A model generated the notes under the pieces. It saw only the letters and a program-made list of their open reading frames with translations, searched no databases and was not told where the DNA came from. Positions 18,223-27,009 of a DNA stretch of 64,000 nt are shown piece after piece. The stretch is taken from NCBI RefSeq assembly GCF_963676815.1, contig NZ_OY781365.1, positions 248,001 through 312,000 of the forward strand. Reading direction: 5' to 3'. The stretch's first letter is position 1; each line of letters opens with the position of its first letter. This DNA is from an uncultured Draconibacterium sp. (lineage in GTDB: Bacteria; Bacteroidota; Bacteroidia; Bacteroidales; Prolixibacteraceae). The translations under genes were made by a program, and so were the position numbers.

Positions 18223-19167
18223 CTATAAACAAACACAACTAATAGCTGGCTGAATTTGTTGTGTTAAGTTTATTGTGTTCAGGCGTTGTTTGCGCTTGTT
18301 AAAACAGTTGTTGCAACCCGAGAAAATTTCTAAATCCCAAAGGTCGGCAAAAACGCGCCCGGCCTTTTTGTTTATACCATATTCTAAAACCGATTCAAGC
18401 GAGTGCAAGGTGGGAAGCTGAAGATCACCCTGTGCTAAAAGTGCTTCCATTGCCCCGTTACCGGCACGCAATGGAATGAGAATACAACATTCAACTCCTG
18501 AATCGAAAGCAAAATCAATTGATTTTTGTGTCCATATACTTCCTTCTTCCAGTGCTAAAAACGGCAATTGATGAAGAATGAATGCTCTCGTACGAATACT
18601 GTGTTTGTTTAAAAATGAAACTGCATTGCCAAAATCCAACACACTCATTTGTTTGTTAAGTAAAGTCAGGATCTTTGGATGAACTGTCTCAAGACCGATT
18701 GCCACCTCCAAATCCGTTTGCAAATCATCTCTGAAACGAATTACCCGTTCATCAATAAAACGGGTGTGACTCTCAACAATTATGGTTTCAAAATTTTTTA
18801 GCAAGGCTGCAATTGCTTCATAGTCCTTCCGTGGAATAGCGCCACCGTCAAAAAAACTACCACTATTGTATAGTTTCAAATGTTTAACATGCGGCATCCG
18901 GTTGAGTGCATATTCAATTTGAGCCGGAATTGCTCCCAATGGAACAGGTTTATCGGTAGTATTTTTCCACAGGTCGCACATTAAACACTGAAACGGGCAT
19001 TCTTTGTTCGTTAAAAAGATGGTGCCAACCTCTTCAATCGTGCCGGTTCGCGTTCTTTCTTCTTCAACATTCCACGCATATGGTTTATTAAAATCCACCG
19101 GGTTTTTAGCTCCCCGGTGGTTTACTATCCATTTCTTATTTATGTGTTTCCAACGCGTGTTATTCAT
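18223..19167 (-). CDS. Radical SAM enzyme resembling the archaeosine synthase RaSEA (TIGR01210) group
   Basis: About 314 aa if started at the ATG at 19167, which overlaps the upstream stop as ATGAATAA; an upstream TTG in the same frame is less likely. The CPFQCLMC motif (C57, C61, C64) gives the CX3CX2C [4Fe-4S] site. Downstream text such as LYNSGSFFDGGAIP, TIIVESHTRFI and VAIGLETVHPKILTLLNK follows the pattern of TIGR01210 radical SAM proteins, which include archaeosine synthase RaSEA. The C-terminus has further cysteines (CNNC and CVC) that could bind a second cluster or metal. It is the last gene of the propeller operon, coupled to the asparagine-synthetase-like gene. The substrate is unknown; a small-molecule or peptide tailoring role is inference. 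Confidence 0.78.
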   Translation of the reverse strand: MNNTRWKHINKKWIVNHRGAKNPVDFNKPYAWNVEEERTRTGTIEEVGTIFLTNKECPFQCLMCDLWKNTTDKPVPLGAIPAQIEYALNRMPHVKHLKLYNSGSFFDGGAIPRKDYEAIAALLKNFETIIVESHTRFIDERVIRFRDDLQTDLEVAIGLETVHPKILTLLNKQMSVLDFGNAVSFLNKHSIRTRAFILHQLPFLALEEGSIWTQKSIDFAFDSGVECCILIPLRAGNGAMEALLAQGDLQLPTLHSLESVLEYGINKKAGRVFADLWDLEIFSGCNNCFNKRKQRLNTINLTQQIQPAISCVCL

Positions 19168-20488
19168 ACTTCGAAAGGAAAGCCTTGCGGTATTCTTTTT
19201 CGCCTTTTGGAAAATGTGTTTTAAAGTCTTTTTCGCTGGCAGCACCGTGTTGGAAACGTCGTTTCTCAAAAACCGGCATATCCATTCCGGTAACTGCTTT
19301 TACACCGTGCGCCACAATTGTTCCTTTTAAATCATACAATTTTTGGTGATCCCAATCGGTAAGATCGATAAACGGAATACCTTCAGCAATTTCAATAACA
19401 TTTGGCAAAGTATAAGGACTAAAGCCTTCGAAATCCAGCATATCACCTGTTGCATAAGTTCGCATGTATCCGCGGCTCAATCCGCCTGAGTAAGTCAACG
19501 AATGTTTAATCGAATGTACTCCCCAACCTTCGTGATACAACATCAGGTTATTAAGCACACTACGGATTGTTAACTCCGGATTTTCTTCAATTGGGTAATC
19601 TTTCAGGTTCTCATCACCTCCATCGCCATCCAGCATATATTTCCAGTCGGGATATTTGGCACGAATTCCTTTCATCAGTGCTAAGTTCATGGTAGCCGAC
19701 TCAATATCAAGCGGTTTATAGTCTTCAACCATATCCACAGCATCTTTCCAGTTTAATGCCGAATAATCCAGCTCAACTGGTTCAAGAAACATTTCCAGCC
19801 CCAATTTCTCAAGAAAAGTACGTGCCTGCATTAAATCAGCTCCATCGCCATCAATCGAAAGTGTAAATGCTTTCAACCTCGACGGACTTTCGCCCAACTC
19901 GCGCAGTGCATGATAAGCCAACAAAAATACCGAGCCACTGTCGATACCTGCTGAAAATGTCACACCAATTGGTCCTGAACTGGCTCGATTCTGAAGCCAT
20001 TTTTTAATTTCATTATAAACGGCACCAATGTATTCTACTCCTATTTGTTCCAAACTACTTTCATTGTATTTATTGCGTTGAGGTGTAAAAAAGCGGTCGT
20101 AAATCGGGTTTGGATCGGGGCAGCCCAACAATTCAATGCGGGTAATGTAATGCGCCGGTGCCATGCGCGTATACGACGGATGAAACTGATCGTCCATACC
20201 TTCTTCTTTCAGGTAATTGTATATTGTATCAATCCGTTCGGCAATTACCAATTGTGGTCCAATCGGTCGCTTGGCAATAAAATAACGTATCGGACGGCCA
20301 ATTGAGCGCGCCATACGAATGGTTTTGTCAACCACCGAAACCAGTGCAAAATGCCCGTCAATCTTTCTCACTGCCTCCAAATCACCTGATTTTAGTATTT
20401 CAACCGCCTCATCATGTGTCATATTGTAAATCACATTTTTCGACGGGTCGGTAAGATCAACCACTTTACTTACATATTGAAAATCCAT
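19160..20488 (-). CDS. Asparagine-synthetase-like ATP-pyrophosphatase lacking the glutaminase cysteine
   Basis: A 442-aa cytoplasmic protein with the asparagine synthetase B layout. A GATase-II-like N-terminal half (about 1-140, with IDGHFALVSVVD and RSIGRPIRYF) is followed by an adenylating ATP-PPase domain containing FSAGIDSGS (the SGGxDS P-loop) and MLDGDGGDENL. The chain begins M-D-F, so the Cys2 nucleophile of glutamine-hydrolysing enzymes is absent, as in beta-lactam synthetase. It therefore probably activates a carboxylate with ATP and joins it to an amine other than glutamine-derived ammonia. It lies 21 bp after a CRTAC1-like gene and is coupled by an 8-bp overlap to the radical SAM gene. 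The product is unknown. Confidence 0.78.
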   Translation of the reverse strand: MDFQYVSKVVDLTDPSKNVIYNMTHDEAVEILKSGDLEAVRKIDGHFALVSVVDKTIRMARSIGRPIRYFIAKRPIGPQLVIAERIDTIYNYLKEEGMDDQFHPSYTRMAPAHYITRIELLGCPDPNPIYDRFFTPQRNKYNESSLEQIGVEYIGAVYNEIKKWLQNRASSGPIGVTFSAGIDSGSVFLLAYHALRELGESPSRLKAFTLSIDGDGADLMQARTFLEKLGLEMFLEPVELDYSALNWKDAVDMVEDYKPLDIESATMNLALMKGIRAKYPDWKYMLDGDGGDENLKDYPIEENPELTIRSVLNNLMLYHEGWGVHSIKHSLTYSGGLSRGYMRTYATGDMLDFEGFSPYTLPNVIEIAEGIPFIDLTDWDHQKLYDLKGTIVAHGVKAVTGMDMPVFEKRRFQHGAASEKDFKTHFPKGEKEYRKAFLSKYE

Positions 20489-20509
20489 AGAATTAGTTTT
20501 ATTTTTTAA

Positions 20510-22162
20510 TTATTGTTTTGCAATAATGCCTGTTCCTTCCTTAATTTTTATGTACCTGTTTACTTCCAGGTTTTTGTATTCCTCCTTTTCTCCATTGGTC
20601 CAGTAAATCGTTAATTTGTCTACCTTATCCGATTCGCCCAAACCTATGTGAATTCGCGGATCGTTATTTGATAGGTAGGCTGTGGCCCACTGATTAACAA
20701 ATACTCTTTTTGTTGCTCCGTATGTAACTTCTACCCGCGCCGATATTGCCGATTCCGGGCCATTTTCACCAATCAGCTGAAGTCCAATCCAGTGGTTATC
20801 ATTTGTAGCCTTATTTTTTAATAAGGCAGGACTTCCATCTCCATCAAGATGAGAAACTACAACATCCATTTTTCCATCGTTATTGTAATCTACCACAGCC
20901 AGTCCCCTGCCCGATCGTTTGGTGTCGAAATAAGAACTAAGTTCTCTGCCAATGTCAGTAAAATGGCCTTCTCCGTCATTCTCCAAAAGAACAGGATATT
21001 GCAAAATCAGTTCCTCTGCAGTTCCATTTGAAGAGATAATATCCAGATCACCGTCGTTGTCATAATCAATAAATACGGTTCCCCAACTTCCTTTCCCTGA
21101 TAGTGAGGCTGAAACACCGGCCGACTCCACTACATCCTGATAAAACCCATTACCCTGATTTTTATAAAGCGCTCCGTAGCGTAAATCGCCAACCAAAATA
21201 TCAAGCAGGCCATCATTATCAATATCGCCAATTGTTCCGTGCATCGAGCCGGTTGGCACTCCATGCGTATTCACCGCAACACCGGTCTGAATTCCCACCT
21301 CTTTGTAAGTTCCATCTTCGTATTTAAACAGGTAATTAGCCTGATGGTCGTTAGCCTGATAGATGTCAATATCACCATCATTATCGTAATCAAAAATGGT
21401 TAAACCCATACATTTTGAATCCGGGTAATACAAATTATTTTCCCTGGTTACATCCTTAAAGCTACCATCTTTTTGCTGTTCGTATAAAAAAGATGCCTGT
21501 CCTTTATATTCAGATGGATGCGGCATCATTCCCGGTGTTTGTGTTGAGATATATTCCGGATCAAAAGCCAGAAAATTTCCAACCATACAGTCCAGCCGAT
21601 CATCGTTATTGTAGTCCCAAAACGATACCCCAATGCTTAATTTTGTAAAGCCGTTAAGTTCTTTGGGGCCTTGTAGTCCAAGCTTTTCAGTAATGTCAGT
21701 AAACGTTCCATCGCCATTGTTATGATAAAATACATTGGGGCCATAATTCAGTAAATACAAATCCTCGAATCCATCTTTATCCAAATCAATTGCGCCGGCT
21801 GCCATTGTCCAGTGGCGGTCGTCAACTCCGGCTTGTTCAGCAACGTTGGTAAAAGTTCCATCTCCATTATTTTTATACAACGCATCGGGAGTATTGGCAA
21901 ATTTTTTACCATCTTCAGTTGAAATTCCTTCAAGATAAGTTCCGTTCATCAGGAAAATATCCATCAAGCCATCGTTGTTGTAGTCGAAAATCGTGATTCC
22001 GGATCCACTGCTTTCCACAATGTTTACATAGGTGTTATCGCCAAAATTGTATTTAAAACCGATGCCCGCATCTTTTGTTACATCCACAAAAGCCTCCTGA
22101 TTTTGAGCTGCCACCAGTAAAGGCAAACTCAGGAACAGAAGCAATCCCCAACGTTTAATCAT
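20510..22162 (-). CDS. CRTAC1-like FG-GAP propeller protein with ASPIC/UnbV domain
   Basis: About 550 aa, with a cleavable signal peptide (LLLFLSLPLLVAAQ). Seven DxDxDG-type repeats can be counted (DYNNDGLMDIF to DYNNDGKMDVV), as expected for one seven-bladed propeller. A C-terminal ASPIC/UnbV domain follows (KLTIYWTNGEKEEY). The preferred ATG at 22162 overlaps the upstream stop as ATGATTAA; the ATG at 22171 and a TTG at 22192 are alternatives. The family is extracellular or periplasmic and Ca-binding, with no defined reaction in bacteria. It forms a coupled pair with the larger TPR version encoded just upstream. Confidence 0.87.
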   Translation of the reverse strand: MIKRWGLLLFLSLPLLVAAQNQEAFVDVTKDAGIGFKYNFGDNTYVNIVESSGSGITIFDYNNDGLMDIFLMNGTYLEGISTEDGKKFANTPDALYKNNGDGTFTNVAEQAGVDDRHWTMAAGAIDLDKDGFEDLYLLNYGPNVFYHNNGDGTFTDITEKLGLQGPKELNGFTKLSIGVSFWDYNNDDRLDCMVGNFLAFDPEYISTQTPGMMPHPSEYKGQASFLYEQQKDGSFKDVTRENNLYYPDSKCMGLTIFDYDNDGDIDIYQANDHQANYLFKYEDGTYKEVGIQTGVAVNTHGVPTGSMHGTIGDIDNDGLLDILVGDLRYGALYKNQGNGFYQDVVESAGVSASLSGKGSWGTVFIDYDNDGDLDIISSNGTAEELILQYPVLLENDGEGHFTDIGRELSSYFDTKRSGRGLAVVDYNNDGKMDVVVSHLDGDGSPALLKNKATNDNHWIGLQLIGENGPESAISARVEVTYGATKRVFVNQWATAYLSNNDPRIHIGLGESDKVDKLTIYWTNGEKEEYKNLEVNRYIKIKEGTGIIAKQ

Positions 22163-25100
22163 TCTTGTCATTATAAGCTTGTTTACGTACAAAATTACGG
22201 TAGCCTTCTATCGTAACCTCTCTTGTGTTATATTTTTCCAGGTACTCGCGGTGTTCGGCATCCATCGGATACACATCATCTTCTGATGGCGGATAAGTTT
22301 TCATTCCATGATAAGGAAGTGGTTCAACCTGATTACCGTATGCGGTATTTAAATCACCGTCTTTTACCCAGCCCACACTGTGAATAAAGAAACTTCGTGT
22401 CCATCCATCCGGCAATTCCGGCAGCGAGGCGGTTGAGAATGAAATGGAAATTTCATCGCCTGCATTTGAAATAATATACTGATCATCAGCCTCCAGCAAT
22501 AATGGACGAACATTGCCATAACGCGTGTAATTGCCAACTAAATCAACCCATTGCGGATTTTTATCCACATCGTAATAATCGAACCAGTGCGGGCCGTAAC
22601 GACCACCTTTACGATACATACGCGAAAATCCGCGATAATGGAAATCGGCCGTTTCCGGATCTAAAAATGTCGTTTTAACTGGTGCCTCTTCTGTAGTACT
22701 TGAAAAGAAAATGTAATCCCAGTAAATTTCCATGTTGGTTACAATGCGCACCCGGTGATCACCGGTCTTAAACTTACCCGACAAATCCACGATAACCGTT
22801 TTGTCTTTTCCCATGGGGAAGCCAAAATTCTCAACAGCATTTTCCCATTCTCCTTTACTATTCTGCACCTGAATTACCGGCCACATTGAGTTCAATGCAT
22901 CAGTTTGCGCCAAAGCAGAGTTAATACTGGCATCGGTTGGAAATACCCAACCTTTCATATACAATTTTAAATGCTTTGTATCTACTTTACTTCCCGGATC
23001 AATTGTAAGCCAATGCCTTTCTGTCATTCCCTGGTACTTTGCGGCATCAAAGCCCGGCAAATACACATCATCTTCCTTTTCAATAAACGACATCACATTG
23101 TGCCCGTTGTGATCAACTGCTGATACGGGCATAATTTTTTGATTCACCTGATGTAAATCGTAGCCGGGAAACGGAGGCGGAGTAAACTGCTCGGGCACAA
23201 ATACCTCAACCGAAGCCGGATGATCGGCCACCGCCAAACGTATTTTGTCCATGTAAATAGTTTCCCAAAGTTCTGATGTAACCTGCATCAGGTACTTTCC
23301 GTCTTTTTCTTTGAGTGCCTTTGCCGGAATTTTGATGTAATCATCCGATGCAGCAGCAAATCCATAAGCCGTATTTTCGCCCATAATTCCCAGAGGCATT
23401 CCCAATGCACTTCGCCAGGTTATGTCTTTAACAAATTCGTATTCGCTGCCGTTCCAGGTGTAAAGAAACGGGCACGATCCTTTAAGCGTTTGTGCTTCAA
23501 TCAAAGCCTGATCTACACCAGGACGGAAAATATTCTGAGGTACACCGTTTGTCCATGTAATTCGTATGATATCCGCATTTTTACGATGCCCCAACCCAAA
23601 ATGAACACCGGGTTTATCAATTACTTTAGTTTGGTATAAATCACCGCTTCGTACTTCTATTTTTGCGCCAATTCCAAAATGGTTGTTTTTGGCACTTCCG
23701 GTGCGCAATCCCACCAGTTTCATATTTACGTAGTGGTTAATATTTCCACCGTCGTTTCGTAAAAGGTAAACTCCCCCATTTGTTCCGGCAAGCAGTACAT
23801 CAATATCGCCATCTTCGTTATAATCAAACAAATCGATTTGGCTCGCTGATAAAACATTCTCTGGAAACAAGTTTGATACATCAGAAAATTCTCCCGGCGC
23901 ATCGTTATGAAACAAGAATACGCCGCGCTCTCCCTCGTTAACAGGAGTTCCGGCTAATACGATATCTAAATAACCATCGTTATCAAAATCAAAGAACTTT
24001 GCATCCTGTATGTTTGTTTCGCTTACGGAAGCAAACATACCTTTTACATTTTTAAGTTCTGTAAAGTGACCGTTTCCGTGGTTTTCGAAAATTTGCAGAT
24101 CTCCTGTTTCTGTCGAAGTGAGTAACAGATCAAGAAATCCATCATTATTAAAATCTCCAACTTCTACCGATTGTCCGGCAAAACTCTCATCCAATCCACT
24201 TTCAGAGTTTACATTCTTAAAAACGCCCGCACGCTGATTAGCATACAATATAGTTCCCGACGGGCCTGTAACAACAAAATCAAGATCATCATCTTCATCA
24301 AAATCGCCAAAAGCAGCATCATTTATTATTTGTTGCTGATCGATTCCTGTTTCTGCAATTCTTTCGGTAAACGTTCCGTCGTTGTTATTCCTAAACATTA
24401 ACGGACCATTTTCTGTCGCTTTTAATATATCCAGATCACCATCATGATCAAAATCAAACGACAGTAAGTTTTGTCCACCACCATTGTTTTCTATTCCCGC
24501 ATCCTTTGTTTGATCATCAAACGCTCCTTCGCTGGCATTTCGGTACAAAACATCACCGATTTTCGTTGTGATGAAAAGATCAAGAAAACCATCGTTATCG
24601 TAATCAACAAACTCGGCATCCGTTGCTGCGCCTTTATGTTTTATGCCAACGGTTGATGCAACATCGGTATAACGGCCCATCTCGTTACTAAAAAGAAATT
24701 GCCGGCCGGTTTTTGCCTTCTTATCAGAATTTTCGATATAAATATCAATATCGCCATCGCCATCAAAATCTGCTGAAAGTACAGTTGTAGTTTCATTTGT
24801 ATTGTCGGCATTCATGTTAATAGTATTCAGCCCGGCCGAAGCACTAACCTCGCTAAACTGTATTACATCGAGATAGGACTTTTCTTCCACGTCCTGAATA
24901 ATAAGGTCCTTGTTGTACTCAATTAAAGGAAAGCCGATGAGGTTTCCTCCAGGGCCTTTCAATTCCATTATTCCGGCCTGATAGGGTGCTGTTACCTTCA
25001 TATAGTTATGAAAGATCGTAAATTGTGTGACTGCATTTTTCAGATCGTTTTTACGCAAAAGATCCAATGTATTTTCATAATAGGTAACTGCTTCTTTCGG

Positions 25101-25721
25101 GAAAGCCGGAAATTGTTTAGCTATAAGTTCAAGGCGTGCCAAAGCACTATCTCCCTGGTTTTCGTTGATATTAATTGTTACAAGGCTAAGCTGAGGTACG
25201 AGGTTTTGAGGAACTACTTTCACCAATTGCTCAATACATTCCCTTTTCCCCTTTTGCGATGCTTCATCATTTCCTGCCGAATAAAGTTCTGAAAGATTAT
25301 ACAATATTTTTGCGTGGTCAGGAGCAAATGTTAATGCATCATTTAAAACTGAAATTGCTTTTTCTCTTTTGTTATCCATCTCGTAAATGGTCGCCAAAAT
25401 CAGACGAATATCTGCATCCTGCGCATCAATTTCAATCGCTTTTTGGATTTGCTCCTCCGCTTCAGGGTATTTACCCATTCGAAGATAGGTCAACCCCAGA
25501 TTGGCGTATCCCAATTTGTCTTTTGGAGATAAATCAATATATTTTAAAAATTCAGCTTCGGCTTCCTCTAGTTTAAATTCTTCAAGGTAAGCTATCCCCA
25601 TTGTTTGGGCTGTCATCAACTCTATCGCTTCCTGTTCCGGAGTCTTTTTATTTCCCTGCTCGCAAGCAGTGAACACGAAAAGCAATGTGATAATTGTAAG
25701 AAATAGGCTGTTTTTATTCAT
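22155..25721 (-). CDS. TPR plus CRTAC1-like propeller lipoprotein with large C-terminal domain
   Basis: An 1188-aa lipoprotein (FVFTACEQ). Residues about 30-260 are tetratricopeptide repeats (LGLTYLRMGKYPEAEEQIQKA and similar). A seven-repeat FG-GAP propeller follows at about 290-640 (DFDGDGDIDIY, DYDNDGFLDLF, DYNEDGDIDVL). An ASPIC/UnbV-like segment (IIRITWTNGVPQ) then leads into a further ~430 residues, beginning CPFLYTWNGSEYEFV, that recur in long CRTAC1 proteins but have no known activity. TPRs suggest that it scaffolds partners at the envelope. It is preceded by a 140-bp gap with a strong hairpin, and its stop overlaps the next CRTAC1-like gene. Confidence 0.85.
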   Translation of the reverse strand: MNKNSLFLTIITLLFVFTACEQGNKKTPEQEAIELMTAQTMGIAYLEEFKLEEAEAEFLKYIDLSPKDKLGYANLGLTYLRMGKYPEAEEQIQKAIEIDAQDADIRLILATIYEMDNKREKAISVLNDALTFAPDHAKILYNLSELYSAGNDEASQKGKRECIEQLVKVVPQNLVPQLSLVTININENQGDSALARLELIAKQFPAFPKEAVTYYENTLDLLRKNDLKNAVTQFTIFHNYMKVTAPYQAGIMELKGPGGNLIGFPLIEYNKDLIIQDVEEKSYLDVIQFSEVSASAGLNTINMNADNTNETTTVLSADFDGDGDIDIYIENSDKKAKTGRQFLFSNEMGRYTDVASTVGIKHKGAATDAEFVDYDNDGFLDLFITTKIGDVLYRNASEGAFDDQTKDAGIENNGGGQNLLSFDFDHDGDLDILKATENGPLMFRNNNDGTFTERIAETGIDQQQIINDAAFGDFDEDDDLDFVVTGPSGTILYANQRAGVFKNVNSESGLDESFAGQSVEVGDFNNDGFLDLLLTSTETGDLQIFENHGNGHFTELKNVKGMFASVSETNIQDAKFFDFDNDGYLDIVLAGTPVNEGERGVFLFHNDAPGEFSDVSNLFPENVLSASQIDLFDYNEDGDIDVLLAGTNGGVYLLRNDGGNINHYVNMKLVGLRTGSAKNNHFGIGAKIEVRSGDLYQTKVIDKPGVHFGLGHRKNADIIRITWTNGVPQNIFRPGVDQALIEAQTLKGSCPFLYTWNGSEYEFVKDITWRSALGMPLGIMGENTAYGFAAASDDYIKIPAKALKEKDGKYLMQVTSELWETIYMDKIRLAVADHPASVEVFVPEQFTPPPFPGYDLHQVNQKIMPVSAVDHNGHNVMSFIEKEDDVYLPGFDAAKYQGMTERHWLTIDPGSKVDTKHLKLYMKGWVFPTDASINSALAQTDALNSMWPVIQVQNSKGEWENAVENFGFPMGKDKTVIVDLSGKFKTGDHRVRIVTNMEIYWDYIFFSSTTEEAPVKTTFLDPETADFHYRGFSRMYRKGGRYGPHWFDYYDVDKNPQWVDLVGNYTRYGNVRPLLLEADDQYIISNAGDEISISFSTASLPELPDGWTRSFFIHSVGWVKDGDLNTAYGNQVEPLPYHGMKTYPPSEDDVYPMDAEHREYLEKYNTREVTIEGYRNFVRKQAYNDKND

Positions 25722-25791
25722 TTAAAAAGTTTTAACTTTTACATCTCCCCAAAATAATAAGGGCACTTTTCTATTCTGAGCGGCTAGTTGA

Positions 25792-25820
25792 GAAGCGATT
25801 TGCGAACGGTAAATCGCTTC
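25792..25820. other. Perfect 10-bp stem-loop inside the propeller operon
   Basis: GAAGCGATTT, a 9-base loop, AAATCGCTTC, in the gap between the second periplasmic binding protein gene and the TPR-propeller gene. No U tract follows on the minus strand, so it is more likely an RNA processing or stabilising hairpin, or a partial attenuator, than a full terminator. Confidence 0.45.
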
Positions 25821-25861
25821 AGACAGCCTCAAAAATATAACAAATTAGTCATTTCTTCCAC

Positions 25862-26974
25862 TCATTTTTCAACAGGATTAAATAAGTTTTCAGAAACCGG
25901 AATCCATTGCAGCCGCTGAATTCTTCTGCCCAATTCATCGAACTGAATTTTACCGGTTACACCTGTATCGTTTGTCGAGCTTAAAATGGCCTTAAAATCT
26001 TCCCTGTTAAAACCGGCTTCCACGATTTTATTCAGAATAAGCCAGGCAGCATCGTACGCATAAGCAGCTGTTGGCGAAGCAGGTTTGTCAAATGTATCAG
26101 AATACGTTTTACAAAATGCTGTACCCTCATCACCAGTAAAGTAATGCGTATTCGGAATCATGGTTCCCTCAAAATCAGCAATTTCAAAATCATGATTGGT
26201 ATTTTCACCCAAGGCTGTAAAAGGCAGGTATATTTTTGCCAGCCCAGATAATGCATCGACAATTTGCAGAGATTCCGCAGGTTGTGCAAAAACTACTACT
26301 ACCGCCGGTTTTTGGTCTTTTAGTTTTGTTATCACTTCCTCATTAAAATCGTCGGTATTGTAGCTGATAACAACGGGCACTTTTTCCTGATTTTTGCGAA
26401 CCTCCTCCAGAAAATAATTCATAGCATTCTGTGTATCATAAGCTTCGTTGGCTATCACTACTATTCGATCCGATTTTTCGTTCAGATAAATATCACGGTA
26501 CAGTTGTTCTGCTTGTTGAATATTATTCGGAACTAAACTATAAAACCATGGCACGTAAGCTTGTGCAAGCGTTGGATCGCCGGCCCATGCCGAAACATAA
26601 ACAACCTGCGTTTTTGCAATAACCTGCTCGGCCAGGTGTGCATTGCGGCCATCGTGGCTACCAATTATTGCCCAAACATTGTGATTAAAAACAAGATCTA
26701 CCGTTTGTGTAGCGCCTGCTCCCCAAAGTCCCTCCATCGAGCGGGTAATCAACTTTATATGTTTCCCATTGAAAAATTCATTTTCCCCGGCTTGCTGTAT
26801 TGCCAGTTCAGCTCCTTGTATTGCCTCGGTTTTTGAGCTATCCGATAATAACAGCCCAATATTTATGGTTGTGCCGGCATTATCCTGAGCTCTTACACTT
26901 TTTGGAAATCCGTTGACCAACAAAATCAAACTGCATCCCAAAATCAGGACCTTGATAAACCTGAGACTCCCCAT
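25862..26974 (-). CDS. Periplasmic binding protein, branched-chain amino-acid (LivJ/Peripla_BP_6) type
   Basis: About 370 aa, using the ATG at 26974 rather than an upstream TTG, with a signal peptide ending SVRAQ. The type-I bilobal binding fold is visible: INIGLLLSDSSKTEAIQGAELAIQQAG, WAIIGSHDGRNAHLAEQ and a central AIIG/VVYVSAW hinge region. Family members bind amino acids, amides or urea for ABC import or for receptor signalling. No permease or ATPase gene accompanies it. It is a diverged paralogue of the next protein upstream, sharing the LWGAG and GDP motifs. Together they look like a paired sensing or carrier system for the propeller cluster (inference). Confidence 0.8.
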   Translation of the reverse strand: MGSLRFIKVLILGCSLILLVNGFPKSVRAQDNAGTTINIGLLLSDSSKTEAIQGAELAIQQAGENEFFNGKHIKLITRSMEGLWGAGATQTVDLVFNHNVWAIIGSHDGRNAHLAEQVIAKTQVVYVSAWAGDPTLAQAYVPWFYSLVPNNIQQAEQLYRDIYLNEKSDRIVVIANEAYDTQNAMNYFLEEVRKNQEKVPVVISYNTDDFNEEVITKLKDQKPAVVVVFAQPAESLQIVDALSGLAKIYLPFTALGENTNHDFEIADFEGTMIPNTHYFTGDEGTAFCKTYSDTFDKPASPTAAYAYDAAWLILNKIVEAGFNREDFKAILSSTNDTGVTGKIQFDELGRRIQRLQWIPVSENLFNPVEK

Positions 26975-27009
26975 TAAATTCCTTTTCCTTCTCAACTAAA
27001 TTTGTTTTG

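Noticed and set aside
18220..18248. Terminator between the convergent genes at 18196 and 18223
   Set aside because: CAGCTAT/ATAGCTG can pair but the hairpin lies across the end of the radical SAM gene and has no T tract.
19160..20488. Lasso-peptide biosynthesis cluster based on the asparagine-synthetase-like gene
   Set aside because: No precursor peptide, leader-binding protein or transglutaminase-like protease gene is nearby.
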